A DNA stretch of 64,000 bases from Earliella scabrosa (GCA_022605405.1 JABYQQ010000010.1:558001-622000), one strand, 5' to 3'. Counted from the first letter of the stretch, positions 10,024 through 21,976 are shown. The notes: a model not told the origin generated them from the sequence alone. Made by a program: numbers and translations.

Positions 10024-12598
10024 ATGTCTCTGGACGCCATCACAGAGTCCCTCTCAAAGCTCTCCATCACCCCCGCTGCGACCGTGTCGCATGGGCCAAC
10101 CAACTCCCCCGCGTCCTGGCGCGAAGCCCTCGAAGGCAGCTCGTCCGCTCCGAAGGAGTTCGAGCTGATCAAAACGCTCGTGTACAAGCCCAAGACGGCG
10201 AAGACGGCCACTCCTGTTCCCGTGCTTGTGATCGCCCGCGAAGCTTCAGACGTTCCCTCAGGATCCCTCGGAACAACACTCAATTTGAAGGAACTCCGCC
10301 TCGCCTCGGAAGACCTGCTGAAGGAGTTCTTCAGCCTCGACAAAAACTCTCGTGAGTCATTTCTACTTCGTTCCGTGAGTTCTCCCGTTCTCCCGTTCTC
10401 CCAAACACATATCATTCAAACATCTTCGCCGGATCCTGGAGGACCTTGGCTACCGATCGAGAAATGTCCTAATCCCCTGGCTTGTTTGCTAACACGTGCT
10501 TCCTCCAGTCTCTCCCCTTGCTATCAACTCGCAGACATACTCCAAGATCACCACCGTAATCGACTCGACTATCGCGACCTCAACATCAACATTTGCCGTC
10601 CGCGGCCTCTCCTCCGACTCAACCGTCTTCCTCTCAGGCAAGGACCTCTATGCGTACGTGAAGCAGTTTGCCGTAGAGGGTGCTCCTACCCTCCACGAGG
10701 TCGATATCGCTGCTCTCCCAGCCAAGGTGGAGAGGGAGAAGAAGGAGAAGGAGGATGCGAAGATCGAGGGTGCTATCCAGATCGCCATCGGTGTCAAGAA
10801 AGAGGTCGACTTCCCGACCTGGTACACCAACGTCCTCCTCAAGGCAGATATGCTCGACTACTACAACGTCAGCGGCTGCTACATCCTCAAACCCTGGTCA
10901 TACAGCATCTGGGAAATCATCCAAGGTCTGACGGTTCCGCTTATCTGCGGTGGCGCTTGCTCATAGCTCTGGCAGAGTGGTTCAACGAGAAGATCAAGGC
11001 GATGGGCGTCCAGAACTCTTACTTCCCCATGTTCGTCTCGTCCAAGGTTCTGGAGCGGGAAAAGGATCACGTCGAGGGATTCTCTCCTGAGGTCGCTTGG
11101 GTCACGCGAGCGTAAGTCCGCTGCATCATAGTGTGTTCGCGCAGCTTTGCTCACCATCCACACAGAGGCAAGTCCAACCTTGAGGAGCCGATTGCGATTC
11201 GTCCCACCTCCGAAACTGTCATGTATCCTTGTGAGCTCAGTCTCTTCGCGCTCTCTCGCAACAACTCACTGGCAAACAGACTACGCCAAGTGGATTCAGA
11301 GCCACCGTGACCTTCCCCTCAAGCTGAACCAGTGGAACAGTGTCGTCCGATGGGAGTTCAAGAACCCCCAGCCTTTCCTCCGTACTCGCGAGTTCCTTTG
11401 GCAAGAAGGTCACACGGCACATTTGACCAAGCCCGAGGCCGACAAGGAGGTGCTCGAGATTCTCGACCTCTACCGAAGGATATACGAGGAGCTGCTTGCC
11501 GTTCCCGTCATCCCTGGTGTCAAGTCCGAGAAAGAGAAGTTCGCGGGCGGTCTCTACACGACCACCGTCGAGGGCTTCATCCCGACGACCGGTCGCGGTA
11601 TCCAGGGTGCGACTTCCCACTGTCTCGGACAAAACTTCTCGCGCGCGGAGATGTTCAACATCTTCGTCGAGGACCCGAACGACCCTACCGGCCAGGGCAA
11701 GTCGTACGTCTGGCAGAACTCGTGGGGCCTCTCCACCCGCACGATCGGCGTCATGGTCATGGTCCACGGAGACAACCAAGGTCTCGTCCTCCCTCCCCGC
11801 GTCGCATCCATCCAGGTTGTCGTCGTTCCTTGCGGCATTACGGCGAAGTCGACGGACGCGCAGCGTAAGACCGTCAACGACGCATGCGCAGATCTTGCAA
11901 GTCAGCTCAAGAAGGTCGGCATCCGTGCCCATGCCGACCTTCGTGACAGCTACACCCCTGGCTACAAGTTCAACGACTGGGAGCAGAAGGTGGGGCGGTG
12001 GCTTGACTGCGTCTCGGCAGTATGCTGACATGCTCCTGTGTGGTGATAGGGTGTGCCGCTCCGCCTCGAGATCGGTCCCGCGGACATCGCGAAGGGGCAG
12101 ACCCTCACTGTGCGCCGCGACACCGGTGTCAAGAACCCCATCCCGCTCAAGGACATCGAGTCGTCCGTGAAGAGCCTGCTCGAGACCATCCACAACGACA
12201 TGTTCAAGCGCGCGCAGGACGTGTACTTCTCGCGCCTGCGCGAGGTCAAGCGCTGGGAAGACTTCGTGCCCACGCTCGACGACAAGTGCGTCGTCGTTAT
12301 TCCTTGGTGCGAGGAGGAGGCGTGCGAGGACGACATCAAGGAGCGCAGCGCTGGCGAGTGAGTGTCTTGCATATTGTCATTCCCTTCTACGGGCCAGTAG
12401 ACGTGCCGATATTGACGATCTGTGTGTTAAATTTCCAGGGCCGAGCCGACGGACGAGCGTGCGCCGTCTGCGGGTGCGAAGTCGCTCTGTATTCCCTTCG
12501 ACCAGTCCCGTTGGCCCAAGATCGAGCCCGGCGTCACCAAGTGCGTTGGGTGCGGCAAGGACGCGAAACGCTGGACGCTCTTCGGCCGCTCGTACTAG
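10024..12598 (+). CDS. Prolyl-tRNA synthetase with N-terminal editing-like domain
   Basis: Class II aminoacyl-tRNA synthetase that charges tRNA-Pro. Seven exons: 10024-10351, 10509-10925, 10967-11111, 11166-11230, 11280-11989, 12050-12357 and 12439-12598. The first third resembles the YbaK/INS-type domain found on fungal ProRS ([38 protein letters not shown]). The catalytic core follows: [26 protein letters not shown] with [15 protein letters not shown] (motif 2), [13 protein letters not shown] and [20 protein letters not shown] (motif 3), then the anticodon-binding domain and the eukaryote-type C-terminus with [11 protein letters not shown] and the terminal Tyr of LFGRSY. The ATG at 10024 (MSLDAITES) gives the normal cytosolic form. 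The same frame is open upstream to an ATG at 9832, adding a 64-residue basic leader (see findings), so a mitochondrial isoform from the same gene is possible. Confidence 0.95.
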
Positions 12599-13100
12599 GC
12601 GGATTGTCGGGTTGCTTGCTAGCTCTCGGGGGGCGTGTCGTGGTCGATCGGTCACTGGGTAGTGAGAAGTAGATATATATCGCATGTACGTATACTGGGA
12701 ATGTGATCATTTGGGTCCACCCCTTCATCACCGTGTTGCTTCACCGGAGATTGGCTTTCTCTCATGATCGATATCAAACGACGTATAAACTTAACCTCTC
12801 TGTACGCTGCGCGACGACAAAAGGACGAGCAGGTGGGGGGGCGAACGAGCTGGCGACGCTGAACAAAAGCACTTGTGCCGACGTTGCCTGATTGAGCGTG
12901 AGTGTCGGACTTTGTGGCCGGGGAATGCCGAACTGGGCAAGCGGAGGATTTTGACTCAGGCGAGGGTAGGGTCTGTGCGATTGCACCCCCTCCTCCTCCA
13001 CTTGTTCTATGTTGGCGACAGAAATCACTGCTTTCCTATCTGCAATACTCGCCGGACGCATCTTCAGGCCAGTCCTCTGCTCCCCCTCCCCCAGCCCAAC
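12599..13100. other. Intergenic between ProRS and low-complexity gene
   Basis: No gene seen. It contains the 3' flank of ProRS with a short AT run (AGATATATATCGC near 12670) and the C-rich leader before the next ATG. Confidence 0.5.
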
Positions 13101-15842
13101 ATGAACCGCAGGAAGAAGGGCGGCAACAGCTCCGTCAAACCCCCTGCCCTATCAAAACCTGGCGCACCGTCCTCCTCGACCCCCGCCCCTCCCAGCGCAA
13201 TCCCAGCGCGGGTGTCGCCCCCTCCAAAGACCCCCGCGCCCCCACAGAACGTCGCGCCGCCCCAGAAGGCCGTCCCCCAGCCAGCGAGGACGGCCGCACA
13301 GGCGCCAAGACCGACCGCATCGCCCCCCAAACCCCCTGCCCCAGGCATGTCCGCGATGAAGACGGCGGCGCCGGCCGCCAGACCAGGGCCCTCGCAGCGG
13401 CGAGAGATCACGCGTTCGGACCGCGTGCGCGCCCAGTGGATGGACTTTGAAGTGTCCTGGGTGAGGCAGCGGCAGGCCGAGGTCGCGCAGCAGCTCACGG
13501 TGCTGCTCAAGGCGGCGGAGAAGAACAGCAGGGTGAAGGGCCGGGCCCTCGAGCAGAACCAGGACCGGATCGTGAACACGGTGCGGCGCGAGTTCGCGAT
13601 GGCCGCGCGCGCAGAGTGGGAGGCGCGGCTGGAGAAGGCGGGGCTGCAGGCCGAGGATTGGACCGATATGACGCCGGAGGAGATGTTCGCGGTCGAACAG
13701 GTGCTCTCGTGCGAGGACGAGGACGCGGATCCCGGTGTATACGCCCTGGCGCAGCAGCGCGCATCTGCCGCTTCCACGCTCTCTGGGAAGACGGCCGTCG
13801 AGTCCTCGCCCCCGCCCCCGCTGGCGTCGCAGTCGGCCAACGGTCGAACTTCACAGGCGCCCCCGCCTGCTGCCGCACAAAAGACGAGCAACGCGGGTCC
13901 GCAGGCGCAGGCGCAGTCGTCATCGTGGATCGGGTGGGCCGCATCGGCGTTCACTCGTGGTGGCGTGTCTGTGAAAGAGGTTCCTGAAGAGCCGTCGGTA
14001 CCGGTATGTTCTTCACGATCAGGGACGGAAGCAAAGCTGTAATGCTCACTCGATCAACAGAAACCCAACTCGTCCTGGGCCGCAAAGAACGCCCCGATCA
14101 TTGAAGACCTCCGCTCGTCACCTCAGACGGCCCCGACGCCACAGGCGCCTCCCCAGGCGCGCCCAGCGCAGCCTGCTCCGCAAACTGCCCCTCCTGCTCC
14201 TGCTCATGGGTTGCTCGCTTACGCGGTGCCCATCTCTCTCACCATGGCGGCACTGGACGCCACAGCCTCTCAGGATGCCGAGTTCTCCGCCTTGGTCGAC
14301 AAACTCTATGTCAACTCGATCCGCCAGTTCCATATGAAAGCGTCCGAGGCTGATGCAGATCTCGCACGCCAGCTGCGGAAGCCCATGCCGCCAGGCGAGC
14401 GCGAGTGGACCGTTCGCGCGCACATGATGATGATGGAGCAGATGGCGCGCGATATCGTCGAGCGGCGCGACACGCTCGTCAGCGAGGAAAAGCGCAAGCG
14501 CGGATTTGGGGATGGTAGTGGTGGAGACCCCACGCCGATGACTACCATGCAAACAATCACTCAGCCTCCCGGTGCGTTCCCTGAAGAACCCATCCGTGTC
14601 TCCCCTGTTCCGGAACCGGAAGAGGAGCCGGAGCCTGAACCGGAACGCGAGCCCGAACCGGATGTGGACGAGGAGATTGTCATCCTGCCCAAGAGTAAAG
14701 GCAAGAAGAAGGGCAAGAAGGCCGCAGAGGTCAAGACTGCCGCCAACGGACGCTCCACCCCAACACTTGCACCCGCGACGAAAACCGCAACTCCCGTCGC
14801 CAAGGCAGCTCCCGCCGTCGAGAAGAAGCCCGCACCAGCTGTGTCTGCATGGGCCGCAAAGGCGGCAGTCCCAGTGCGCTCTGCATCCCCCGCCCCCATC
14901 AACACTAAAGTCGCGCCTGCTTCCGCGGTCAACGGGCGTAGCACGCCAGCTCCGGTTGCGATGTCCCCTTGGGAGGCAGCACAAGCGGCGAAGGCTTCCA
15001 ACTCCAGCTCCTCCAAGGCTCCAGAGACAAAACCGCCCTCACCTCCGAACGGAATATGGGCGCCTCCAATGGCTCGTGCCACGAGCAGCAAAAACCCATA
15101 CGCGCCCGCACGCCCGTCGCGTCTCGCCAACGTGACCGAGCCCGCCTCGCCCGAGCCGCCGTCGCCCCCTCCGACCCGCGAGCCGACAGGCAAAGACTAT
15201 CTCGCGTGGTTCGCCGGGTCGTCCTCCGAAGACGAGGGCGGCGCGGAGGATGCCGGTCTCAGCGAGGATGAAGATGAGGACGATGACGAAGACGACGGCC
15301 CTGGGCCCTCGAGCTCGTTTGGCGGCGGCGGTCTGCTCTCCTCGCTCTCTGGCGGGTCCCCGTGGGCTCTGTTCGGGGAGAGTCAGCAGCCGCAGAAGGA
15401 GCGCGGGCGCACTGCGAGCCCGGCCCGCGGACGTGGCGCGACTGCGACGCCTACCCCTGCTATGATGGCCACCGGTGGGCGGTATGGCGCTGAGATGGGC
15501 ATGGGAATGGGAATGGGAATGGGCGGCGAGTGGGCTCGCTGGGGCTCGGGAGGTCCTTCGCCCCCAACATTCGGTGCAGGGCCCTCGGGCTACGGTGCAC
15601 CCCCTCTTGGACCTCGTTACGGCGCTGGTCCGTCGGCCATGGGCCAGTGGCCGAGCCAAAGCGCGGAGGAAGACCTGGAAAACATGCTGTCGAACGCTGT
15701 GGACAGGACCGCGAACGGCAAGCGTGGTGCCGGGGGCGTGGGCATCGAGGAGATGATGGGCATGTACGTCGCGGCACAGAAGGCGCGGGAGACGCTTGCC
15801 ACGCCTGTCGGTGGACGCTCTGCGAGTGCGTGGAGGCGGTAA
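13101..15842 (+). CDS. Uncharacterised Pro/Ala-rich protein with acidic and GM repeats
   Basis: Two exons, 13101-14003 and 14061-15842, give a protein of about 894 residues. I do not recognise a family. After a basic start (MNRRKKGG) comes a Pro/Ala/Ser-rich stretch. A helical block follows (RSDRVRAQWMDFEVSWVRQR through EWEARLEKAGLQAEDW). The second exon holds another helical block (MAALDATASQDAEFSALVDK to ERRDTLVSEEKRKRG), a Glu-Pro repeat (EPEEEPEPEPEREPEP), a basic KGKKKGKK patch, an Asp/Glu run (EDEDEDDDEDDG) and a GMGMGMGM repeat. The two conserved-looking helical blocks separated by disordered linkers suggest an adaptor or nucleic-acid-associated protein, but this is inference. No signal peptide or membrane segment. 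Confidence 0.75.
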
Positions 15843-16459
15843 GGCTTGCTCGACGGTGTGAGGTGTGTGGCTGGCTGCCGTGCAGATGGTTGGTGTGTGT
15901 TGGATGTGACTGTGACGAAGGCTGCTGTGCGGCGACGTTGTCTCTGGTTTGTTCCTTGCTCTGGCTGCTTGTTTTTGGCTGCTGTCGGCTCTGCTAGATG
16001 CGCTGTGTTGTGTATCTTTGCTGCCTGCGCTCGCTCTCCTCTCTCTCTCCCTCTCTCGCTTCCTCGACCTACTGTATCCATCCCTTTCCATCTCTCGATC
16101 TCTCTCATATCTCTCGGTGTCTATGATCTTTATGCCTCTCTACTTATGCCTCTCTCGTCTTCTTCTGTCTCTATCTCCTCTCCCTTACCATACTAAGTGG
16201 CTTCCATCCGCCGTGTCTTATACCCGTAACGTTATGTATTTATAACGCTCCCATAGACGCTACGACGCTGTACGGTACGCTGTAGGCTTATCCGACGGAC
16301 CCTCTCCTGCCTCCTGCCTCCTGCTGTTTGCTCTCAGTAGTCTCCGTTACGACCCCGCTATAAAATGTACATAGCCATGATATCTATTCAGCGCTCCGGC
16401 CTCTCCTTCTCCACCCCCACGAACCTTTGTCGTTCACACTGCATGGTCGATGCTTCGTC
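15843..16459. other. Intergenic, polypyrimidine-rich
   Basis: Convergent 3' flanks of the low-complexity gene and the carboxyltransferase gene. Its core is the CT-rich tract listed separately; otherwise I see nothing. Confidence 0.5.
16025..16195 (+). repeat. Low-complexity polypyrimidine (CT/TC-rich) tract
   Basis: About 170 bases made almost only of C and T on the plus strand, with runs such as CTCTCTCTCCCTCTCTCGC. It lies between convergent genes, where such tracts are common. Confidence 0.8.
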
Positions 16460-18888
16460 TTAGAGTTTGAATCTCGTCCTCTTCGCCCCTTCCGTAGACT
16501 GACGAGCAGCCAGGCGAGGCGGCAACAAATGCTCGTACGCGTGCTCGATCCACTGTGTATGCGTCGCATCCGTCAGGCCCTTTCCTCTCTACGGCGCTGT
16601 CATTGGTACTCACATCGCATGCCAGCGGCCGCGTGTCGCGCGGGTCGACGATCTCCTCGATCCCAAACGCGTGTGCCGTCCGGAGAGGGTCCCGCACGTG
16701 CTCGAACTTGGCAAGGAGGTCCGTCATCATCTTCTCGCGCGCCGCGGGCGACGGCGCCGCCTCGAGCTGTCGCTTGTACGCGGCCTCGATCCCGCCCTCG
16801 AGCGGGAGACTGCCCCAGTCCGCTGACGGCCTGCGGGTGCAGAGGTTTCAAGTTCGGTCAGCGTTTTGTGTCAATAGAAGGGGGTGAGGGGCGCGACGCA
16901 CCAAGCGACTCGGGTGTTCAGGCCGTCCCCGGGGTCGGACAGGGCGCCGCCTGCGACGCCGAATGACCGGCGCAGGACGACGGTGAAGATGGGGACCGTG
17001 GCGTGGTAGAGGGCGGACATGATGGAGACGCCATGGCGGATTGTCGCCATGCGCTCGGCAGCAGACCCTGTCAAGAGTTGGGTTGGACTCAGGTCTTAGG
17101 TGGATGGCTATCGCCCGCGGATACGGGATGAGACGTACCGATGGAGAAGCCTGGTTGGTCGACTAGGTTGAGGAGCGGCAGTCTATACGGTCGGTGAGTA
17201 GGCGAGGACTAGGAAGGATGAAAGGCACGCTCACCCGAAGTGGTCGCAGAGGTTCACGAACCGCGCGGCCTTCTGGCTGCCGAGGGCATCGAGAGCCCCG
17301 CCTCCCACCGTGCAGTCGCTGGTCAGGACTCCGACTGGCCGGCCGCGAAGCCTGGCGAGCCCTGTGACCACCGACCTACCCCAGGTTGCCCCGATCTCGA
17401 AGAATGACGAACGATCACTCTGATCTTGTTCTTCGCCAGCCACGGGAGTGGTTGGAGTCGGAGAGTCTATGTCGACAATGAGTCGCACGAGTTTACGGAT
17501 GTCGTACGTCCGTGCGCGCCGCCGAGGGATGATGCTGATAAGGGCTTCCTCCCTCCGCTCCGCGGGATCGGGAGAAGGGCGGGATGGTGGCAGGAAGTGG
17601 ACCGACGAGGGTAGGAAGGATAGGAAGAGGCGGATCTGGCGGAACGCGTCGAGCTCGGAAGTGGCAATGTTGTCCACAGTGCCATTGCGACCGTGGATCT
17701 CCCAGCCGCCGAGCTGTTCTTTGGAGAGGTCTTCGAAGGTGGCCTGCTTAACCACAGGTGGGCCAGCCGCAAACAGCTGTACGCGCATGTTCAGTAGAGG
17801 CAAGGGTATGCATACGAGAGTGTGCGTACCTGACTCAGTCCCTTCACCATGACACTAGATGCGAGACATCAGATAGTTAAGAAGGAGCAAATGCGAGCTT
17901 GCCAAGGCGTACGTGAAGTGACTGGTGACGGCCTTTGCAGACCCAAGGCCAACGACTGGACCGAGTAGGGCGCTGACGACAGGGACGACAGTCATCGCGG
18001 TCATGCTCTGACCGAGCCCCGCAAGTGGCGGAATGTATGTCATCCCAGCGGACAGGTCTACACCGCGGTATTGTGAAGAATGAGTGACTAAATGCGCTGA
18101 GTTTTGCCGGGAAGTACGCACAAGTTGCAACGCTGCCGCCGCCACTGGAACCGTCGAGCAGGCGAATCTACTGAGGGTTCAACATCATGTAATGGCGCAT
18201 GAAGTACCTTGAACGCATACAATGGGGACTCTGTGCTGTGTTGCGAGTGCCTGCGATCATCAACAGTTAGAATAGAATATACGGCGGTCATTCAATGGCT
18301 CCACATCTCACCTCGGCGAAAGCAGCCTTGCCTTGGATACCGCCATCAGCGTGCCCGCCGCGGACGCTGAAGTCATCTGCCGTTACAAACACTTTACGGC
18401 CTTGAATTCTGCCCCAACCTGTGATCTGGTTCCTGCCGTTCGTGCTCAGGAGACACCGACTTTGATGCAACGCGCAGGCCACAGGCTCACTTACGCAGGG
18501 ATGAACTCTTTCAGCTGTCCCGTGGCCTCATTCCATACTGGCTTGCCCGTCAGCGACCCGACATCACTGAACGAGCCTGTGTCGAGGAGGGCGTCCAGTC
18601 TCTCGCGCACCCAGAGCTTCCCGTTCTGCTTCTGCCTTGCGTAGCCCGGGTCTTGGGGGTTTGGTGTGCGGACCACGGTTTGCACATTGCGTATCCTGAG
18701 AACGGCATACTGTGGTGCCAGAGCAAGAGGTTATGAGTTGGGGTAGCGATGCGGGGTAGTTGAGTGCGGGGGAGTACCTTCCAGGTCACGCCGTCGTCTG
18801 CTTCTGAGCCCACGCTGGTCGGCGCGCCCTCCGACTTGTCCTCCTTCGGCGACCCCGTGGCGCCTGGGCTTTGTGCACGTTTCGGCAT
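16460..18888 (-). CDS. Acyl-CoA carboxylase, carboxyltransferase (beta) subunit
   Basis: Biotin-dependent carboxyltransferase subunit of the PccB/MccB superfamily: it moves the carboxyl group from carboxybiotin to an acyl-CoA. Many small exons. In order they give MPKRAQSPG (start 18888), YAVLRIRNV, LWVRERLDALLDTGSFSDVG, QITGWGRIQGRKVFVTADDF, SVRGGHADGGIQGKAAFAE, LLDGSSGGG (oxyanion region), PLAGLGQSMTAMTVVPVVSA with LGPVVGLGSAKAV, then EIHGRNGTVDNIA, TWGRSVVTGLARLRGRPVGV, the second oxyanion segment, LYHATVPIFTVVLRRSFGVAG and the closing IEEIVDPRDTRPLACD-WIEHAYEHLLPPRLA. The complete order of family motifs is present. It is divergent from the biotin carboxylase/carrier gene at 19098, with 209 bp between starts, so the two are presumably co-regulated and form one enzyme. 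Substrate (3-methylcrotonyl-, propionyl- or another acyl-CoA) cannot be decided; there is no obvious mitochondrial leader. Confidence 0.88.
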
Positions 18889-19097
18889 CTCAGCTTGCGG
18901 AAGACTCACTGTGCTTGACTTGTCTGTTGCTGCGACATGTCGTCTCGCGGAAGCTGCTGTATTCTCGCGGAAGCCGGACTCGGTCACGATGATCGCCGCG
19001 TCCACGTTCGAATCACGAGCCCCCTCCCACCTATGGCATCCTCCGCAGCCGGATGAAGCCCTCTTGTAATTGTACGTCGACGGGTTCGAAGTGCAGG
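18889..19097. promoter_or_regulatory. Bidirectional promoter of the acyl-CoA carboxylase pair
   Basis: The 209 bases between two divergent ATGs whose products are the two halves of one biotin-dependent enzyme. No TATA box is evident. Both leaders must lie inside this short stretch, so transcription control is probably shared. Confidence 0.6.
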
Positions 19098-21443
19098 ATG
19101 GACAACCCGAAGGTCTTGGTTGCCAACCGTGGTGAAAGTGAGTGTTTTTGCACGCGCGCGAGCCCCAACACCCAGTCTCAATAATTGCCATTCCCCTTAC
19201 AGTTGCCGTGCGCATCTGTCGTACCGCTGAAGAACTCGGATGGCGAAGGGTCGCGCTGTACACTGAGAAGGACGTGTCGCACGCCTCCTATGCGGACGAG
19301 GCAGTCCTACTGGATTCTCCCGCTCGGTACATGGATCCCCAGCATCTGGCCGACGTTGCCATTCGGTGAGTAACAGTGACCGGGCATACATACCGTTCTA
19401 CATCCCTAACCTCGCGGCCAGAATGAACTGCACCCATGTTCATCCTGGCTATGGATTTCTGAGCGAAAGCCCGGAGTTCGCGTCGCTATTCACCGCCCCC
19501 ACAAGCCCTTCTACGTCGCGCACCGCTCGCCCGATATTCATTGGTCCGTCCGTTGAGACTCTCAATATTGCCTCGGATAAGATGCTCTCCCGCGACTTGG
19601 CCACCTCGTGCGGCGTCCCTGTAGCCCCTGGTACTCGCGTCAATTCTGTGGGAGATATCCACCAGTTCGTGGCGCAATTGGGTAGTAGTGCCTTCCCCAT
19701 TGTACTGAAAGCTCTGGACGGTGGCGGCGGACGTGGTATCCGCCTCGTGAGCAGTGTGGACGCTATTGAAGACGCATATAAGCGGTGTGTAGTTGCGAGC
19801 CGTACGCGGTCTGCTTGCGTTCGCTGATCACCCACAAGGTGTATAGGGGAGAGTCCATCGAAGCGAGTCTTTGCAGAGAAAGCACTCGTTGGACCAGGCT
19901 GGAAGCACGTTGAGGTGCAGATCGTGGGTGACGGCCACGGCGGGGTCGTTCATCTGTGGGAGCGGGAATGCAGTGTGCAAAGGAGGTGCGTACCACACAG
20001 GTGTCTTTCACAGGGCGCATTGCTGACTTGTATAGGTTTCAGAAGATTGTCGAGGTCAGTGTGACCTAACCTCGCCGGACCGTCCGCTCAATGAGATGGT
20101 AGATGGCCCCGTCCACATTGGAGCCTGCCGTAATTCAGCCTCTACTGGACGCTGCGATGAAAATGGCCCGACAGCTAAAGTATGCGGGTATAGGAACCTT
20201 CGAGTTCCTAGTGAACGCGCGGTCCCATGAATGGATCTTCCTCGAGATCAACCCGCGCATTCAGGTCGAGCATACGGTTACAGGTAAGCCCCAGCCGACT
20301 CATATGGTCATCAACGCTATACGCTGACAGTCTCGTGCAGAGGAAGTCGTGGGCGTGGACCTAGTCCGCGTGCAACTCCTCCTTTCTGTGCCAGGGACAT
20401 CTCTACGAGACGTGCTCCCGCAGTCGGCGTATTCGTCCGTTCGACCTCGATGCCATGCCATCCAGATGCGCCTCGTCGCTGAGGATCCACACAATTCGTT
20501 CCGCTTGTTCCCTGGCACCATCCAGCCGTCCGACGTGTGGTGGCCCGCGGGAAGAGGCGTTCGGGTTGACACATGGCTGTGCGCCGGCCCTCATACGTCT
20601 CTTCCCCTCGAATGGACTGTCGGTGTCGATTTTGACTCCCTTCTCGCAAAGCTCGTCGTCTCTGCGGAAACATTCGACGAAGCCACCGCGAGGGCGAAAC
20701 GTGCTCTCCGAGAACTCCGTCTATCTGGAGAAGTGAAGACGAACGTGGAACTGTTGGCCGGGGTCGTCTCCCATCCTGACTGGCGCGATGCCAAGATACA
20801 CACGCGGTGGCTAGAGGAGCATATCGACGAGGTGCTCGTGCATGGGAAGGAGCGGCTCGGCGAACAGAGGAACTCATCTCAAACCACCGCATCAGAAAGC
20901 TCTCGTTCCCCTCCTACGAACTCTGGCTCGGCTGATACCATAATCCTTCAACCCGGTGCATCCTTCCAGCTCTCCATCTCCCCACCAAACCCCGGTGCTC
21001 CAGGTGCCCAAGACTCAACTCAGAAACACAACCTGGTCCTATCGACCATCGGCCACAACGCCTTCCCCACCGAGCTCTCCGGCACGCTCACCACGTCCCT
21101 CGCTCCCACCCCGCTCGCGTTCTCCCTCACGCAGCTCGCGGCGGTCCCTACCTCTGCACAGGTCGAGTTTGCCAATGTGCAGGACCCGACGCACCTGTCG
21201 TGTCCGCTTGCGGGGAAGATCGTGGAGCTGCACCCTGCGCTCGTTGCGCCGGAGCCCGGGTTCATCCGCGCTGGCGAGCCTCTGGTGGTCGTGAGCGTGA
21301 TGAAGATGGAGAGCGTTGTGAGCGCTGAGAGGAGCGGGAAAGTGTCGAGGGTGGGGAGGGGTGTCGAGATCGGCGCAGTGGTACCAGAAGGCGTGTTGGT
21401 ATGTGTTCTTGATGTCGAGAAGGAAAAAATGTCGAGACTGTAG
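19098..21443 (+). CDS. Acyl-CoA carboxylase, biotin carboxylase/biotin carrier (alpha) subunit
   Basis: ATP-dependent biotin carboxylase fused to a biotin carrier domain. Seven exons (19098-19137, 19203-19365, 19422-19784, 19839-19985, 20036-20054, 20103-20283, 20341-21443) sum to 671 residues; the fifth is only 19 bases (FQKIVE). Biotin carboxylase: [33 protein letters not shown]-grasp glycine loop [14 protein letters not shown], and the catalytic [14 protein letters not shown]. The C-terminus carries the carrier domain with VMKMES, whose Lys is the biotinylation site. The length is like bacterial acyl-CoA carboxylase alpha chains and somewhat below fungal methylcrotonyl-CoA carboxylase. A Ser/Pro-rich linker separates the domains. 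The partner is the divergent beta subunit. No clear mitochondrial leader precedes [13 protein letters not shown], so a cytosolic location is possible. Confidence 0.92.
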
Positions 21444-21522
21444 ACTGTAGTAGCGAGGTTGTGTGTCCTAACATGCCTTGACGATAATCTAGCGACAAAA
21501 CATCTCTTCTCAGACTTCTAAG

Positions 21523-21621
21523 TGACCACCGCAGGGGTCGAACCTGCAATCTCCTGATTAACCACACCGTGAACGCACGATGTCATCGTAGTCAGACGCG
21601 TTGCCATTACGCCAGGCGGCC
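21523..21621 (-). tRNA. tRNA-Arg(ACG) with a 27-base intron
   Basis: Minus strand. Acceptor stem GGCCGCC pairs with GGTGGTC (two G-U). D-arm GCGT/ACGC, anticodon stem TCTGA/TCAGG, loop CTACGA-A with ACG at 21589-21587, T-arm GCAGG-TTCGACC-CCTGC. A 27-base intron sits at the canonical place after base 37 and contains CGT steps able to pair with the anticodon. All arms fold, so it looks functional. Confidence 0.88.
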
Positions 21622-21976
21622 ATTGGTGACTACCCGGATGCAGCATATATCTCTGTTGGCGATGAAGAAAAGGGTGCACAACACGGATGTTGACTGCGAG
21701 CAGGTCGATTGTATTCCACTCGCTACCTAGCTTAGGTGTCCGTCTGATGTCGGCCATTTTGCATACGCACATAGGTGACATTAGGCTTACGTGTGTAGCA
21801 AGGAGCTTGTCGATGCTCCTGTCCTAACCTGAGGTACTTATATGACTCTTCTAGTAGATCTATGTCCCTGGGCTGATCGGTGACAATGAATGACATCATG
21901 ATAAGGCCGCACCGCGCCCAACCTAGAGCCTTTCCTCCACCACGCTCACAACGGTCTTCAGCGACAGACGAGCGGG
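21622..21976. other. Intergenic, tRNA upstream flank and OPRTase leader
   Basis: No gene seen. It holds the 5' flank of tRNA-Arg(ACG) on the minus strand and the promoter/leader of the orotate phosphoribosyltransferase gene. Confidence 0.5.

Noticed and set aside
9504..10415. 303-codon open frame on the minus strand over the ProRS 5' end
   Set aside because: Arg/Ser-rich composition, no family motif, and it overlaps exon 1 of ProRS in antisense; a GC-rich shadow frame.
11237..12193. 318-codon antisense frame in ProRS
   Set aside because: Mirror of the ProRS exon; rich in Arg, Asp, Val and His as expected from reversed GC-biased codons.
15039..16091. 350-codon antisense frame over the low-complexity gene
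   Set aside because: Very Arg/Ser/His-rich shadow of the plus-strand exon; no motif.
21640..21780. Possible second tRNA next to tRNA-Arg(ACG)
   Set aside because: No B-box (GGTTCGA) or foldable cloverleaf found there.
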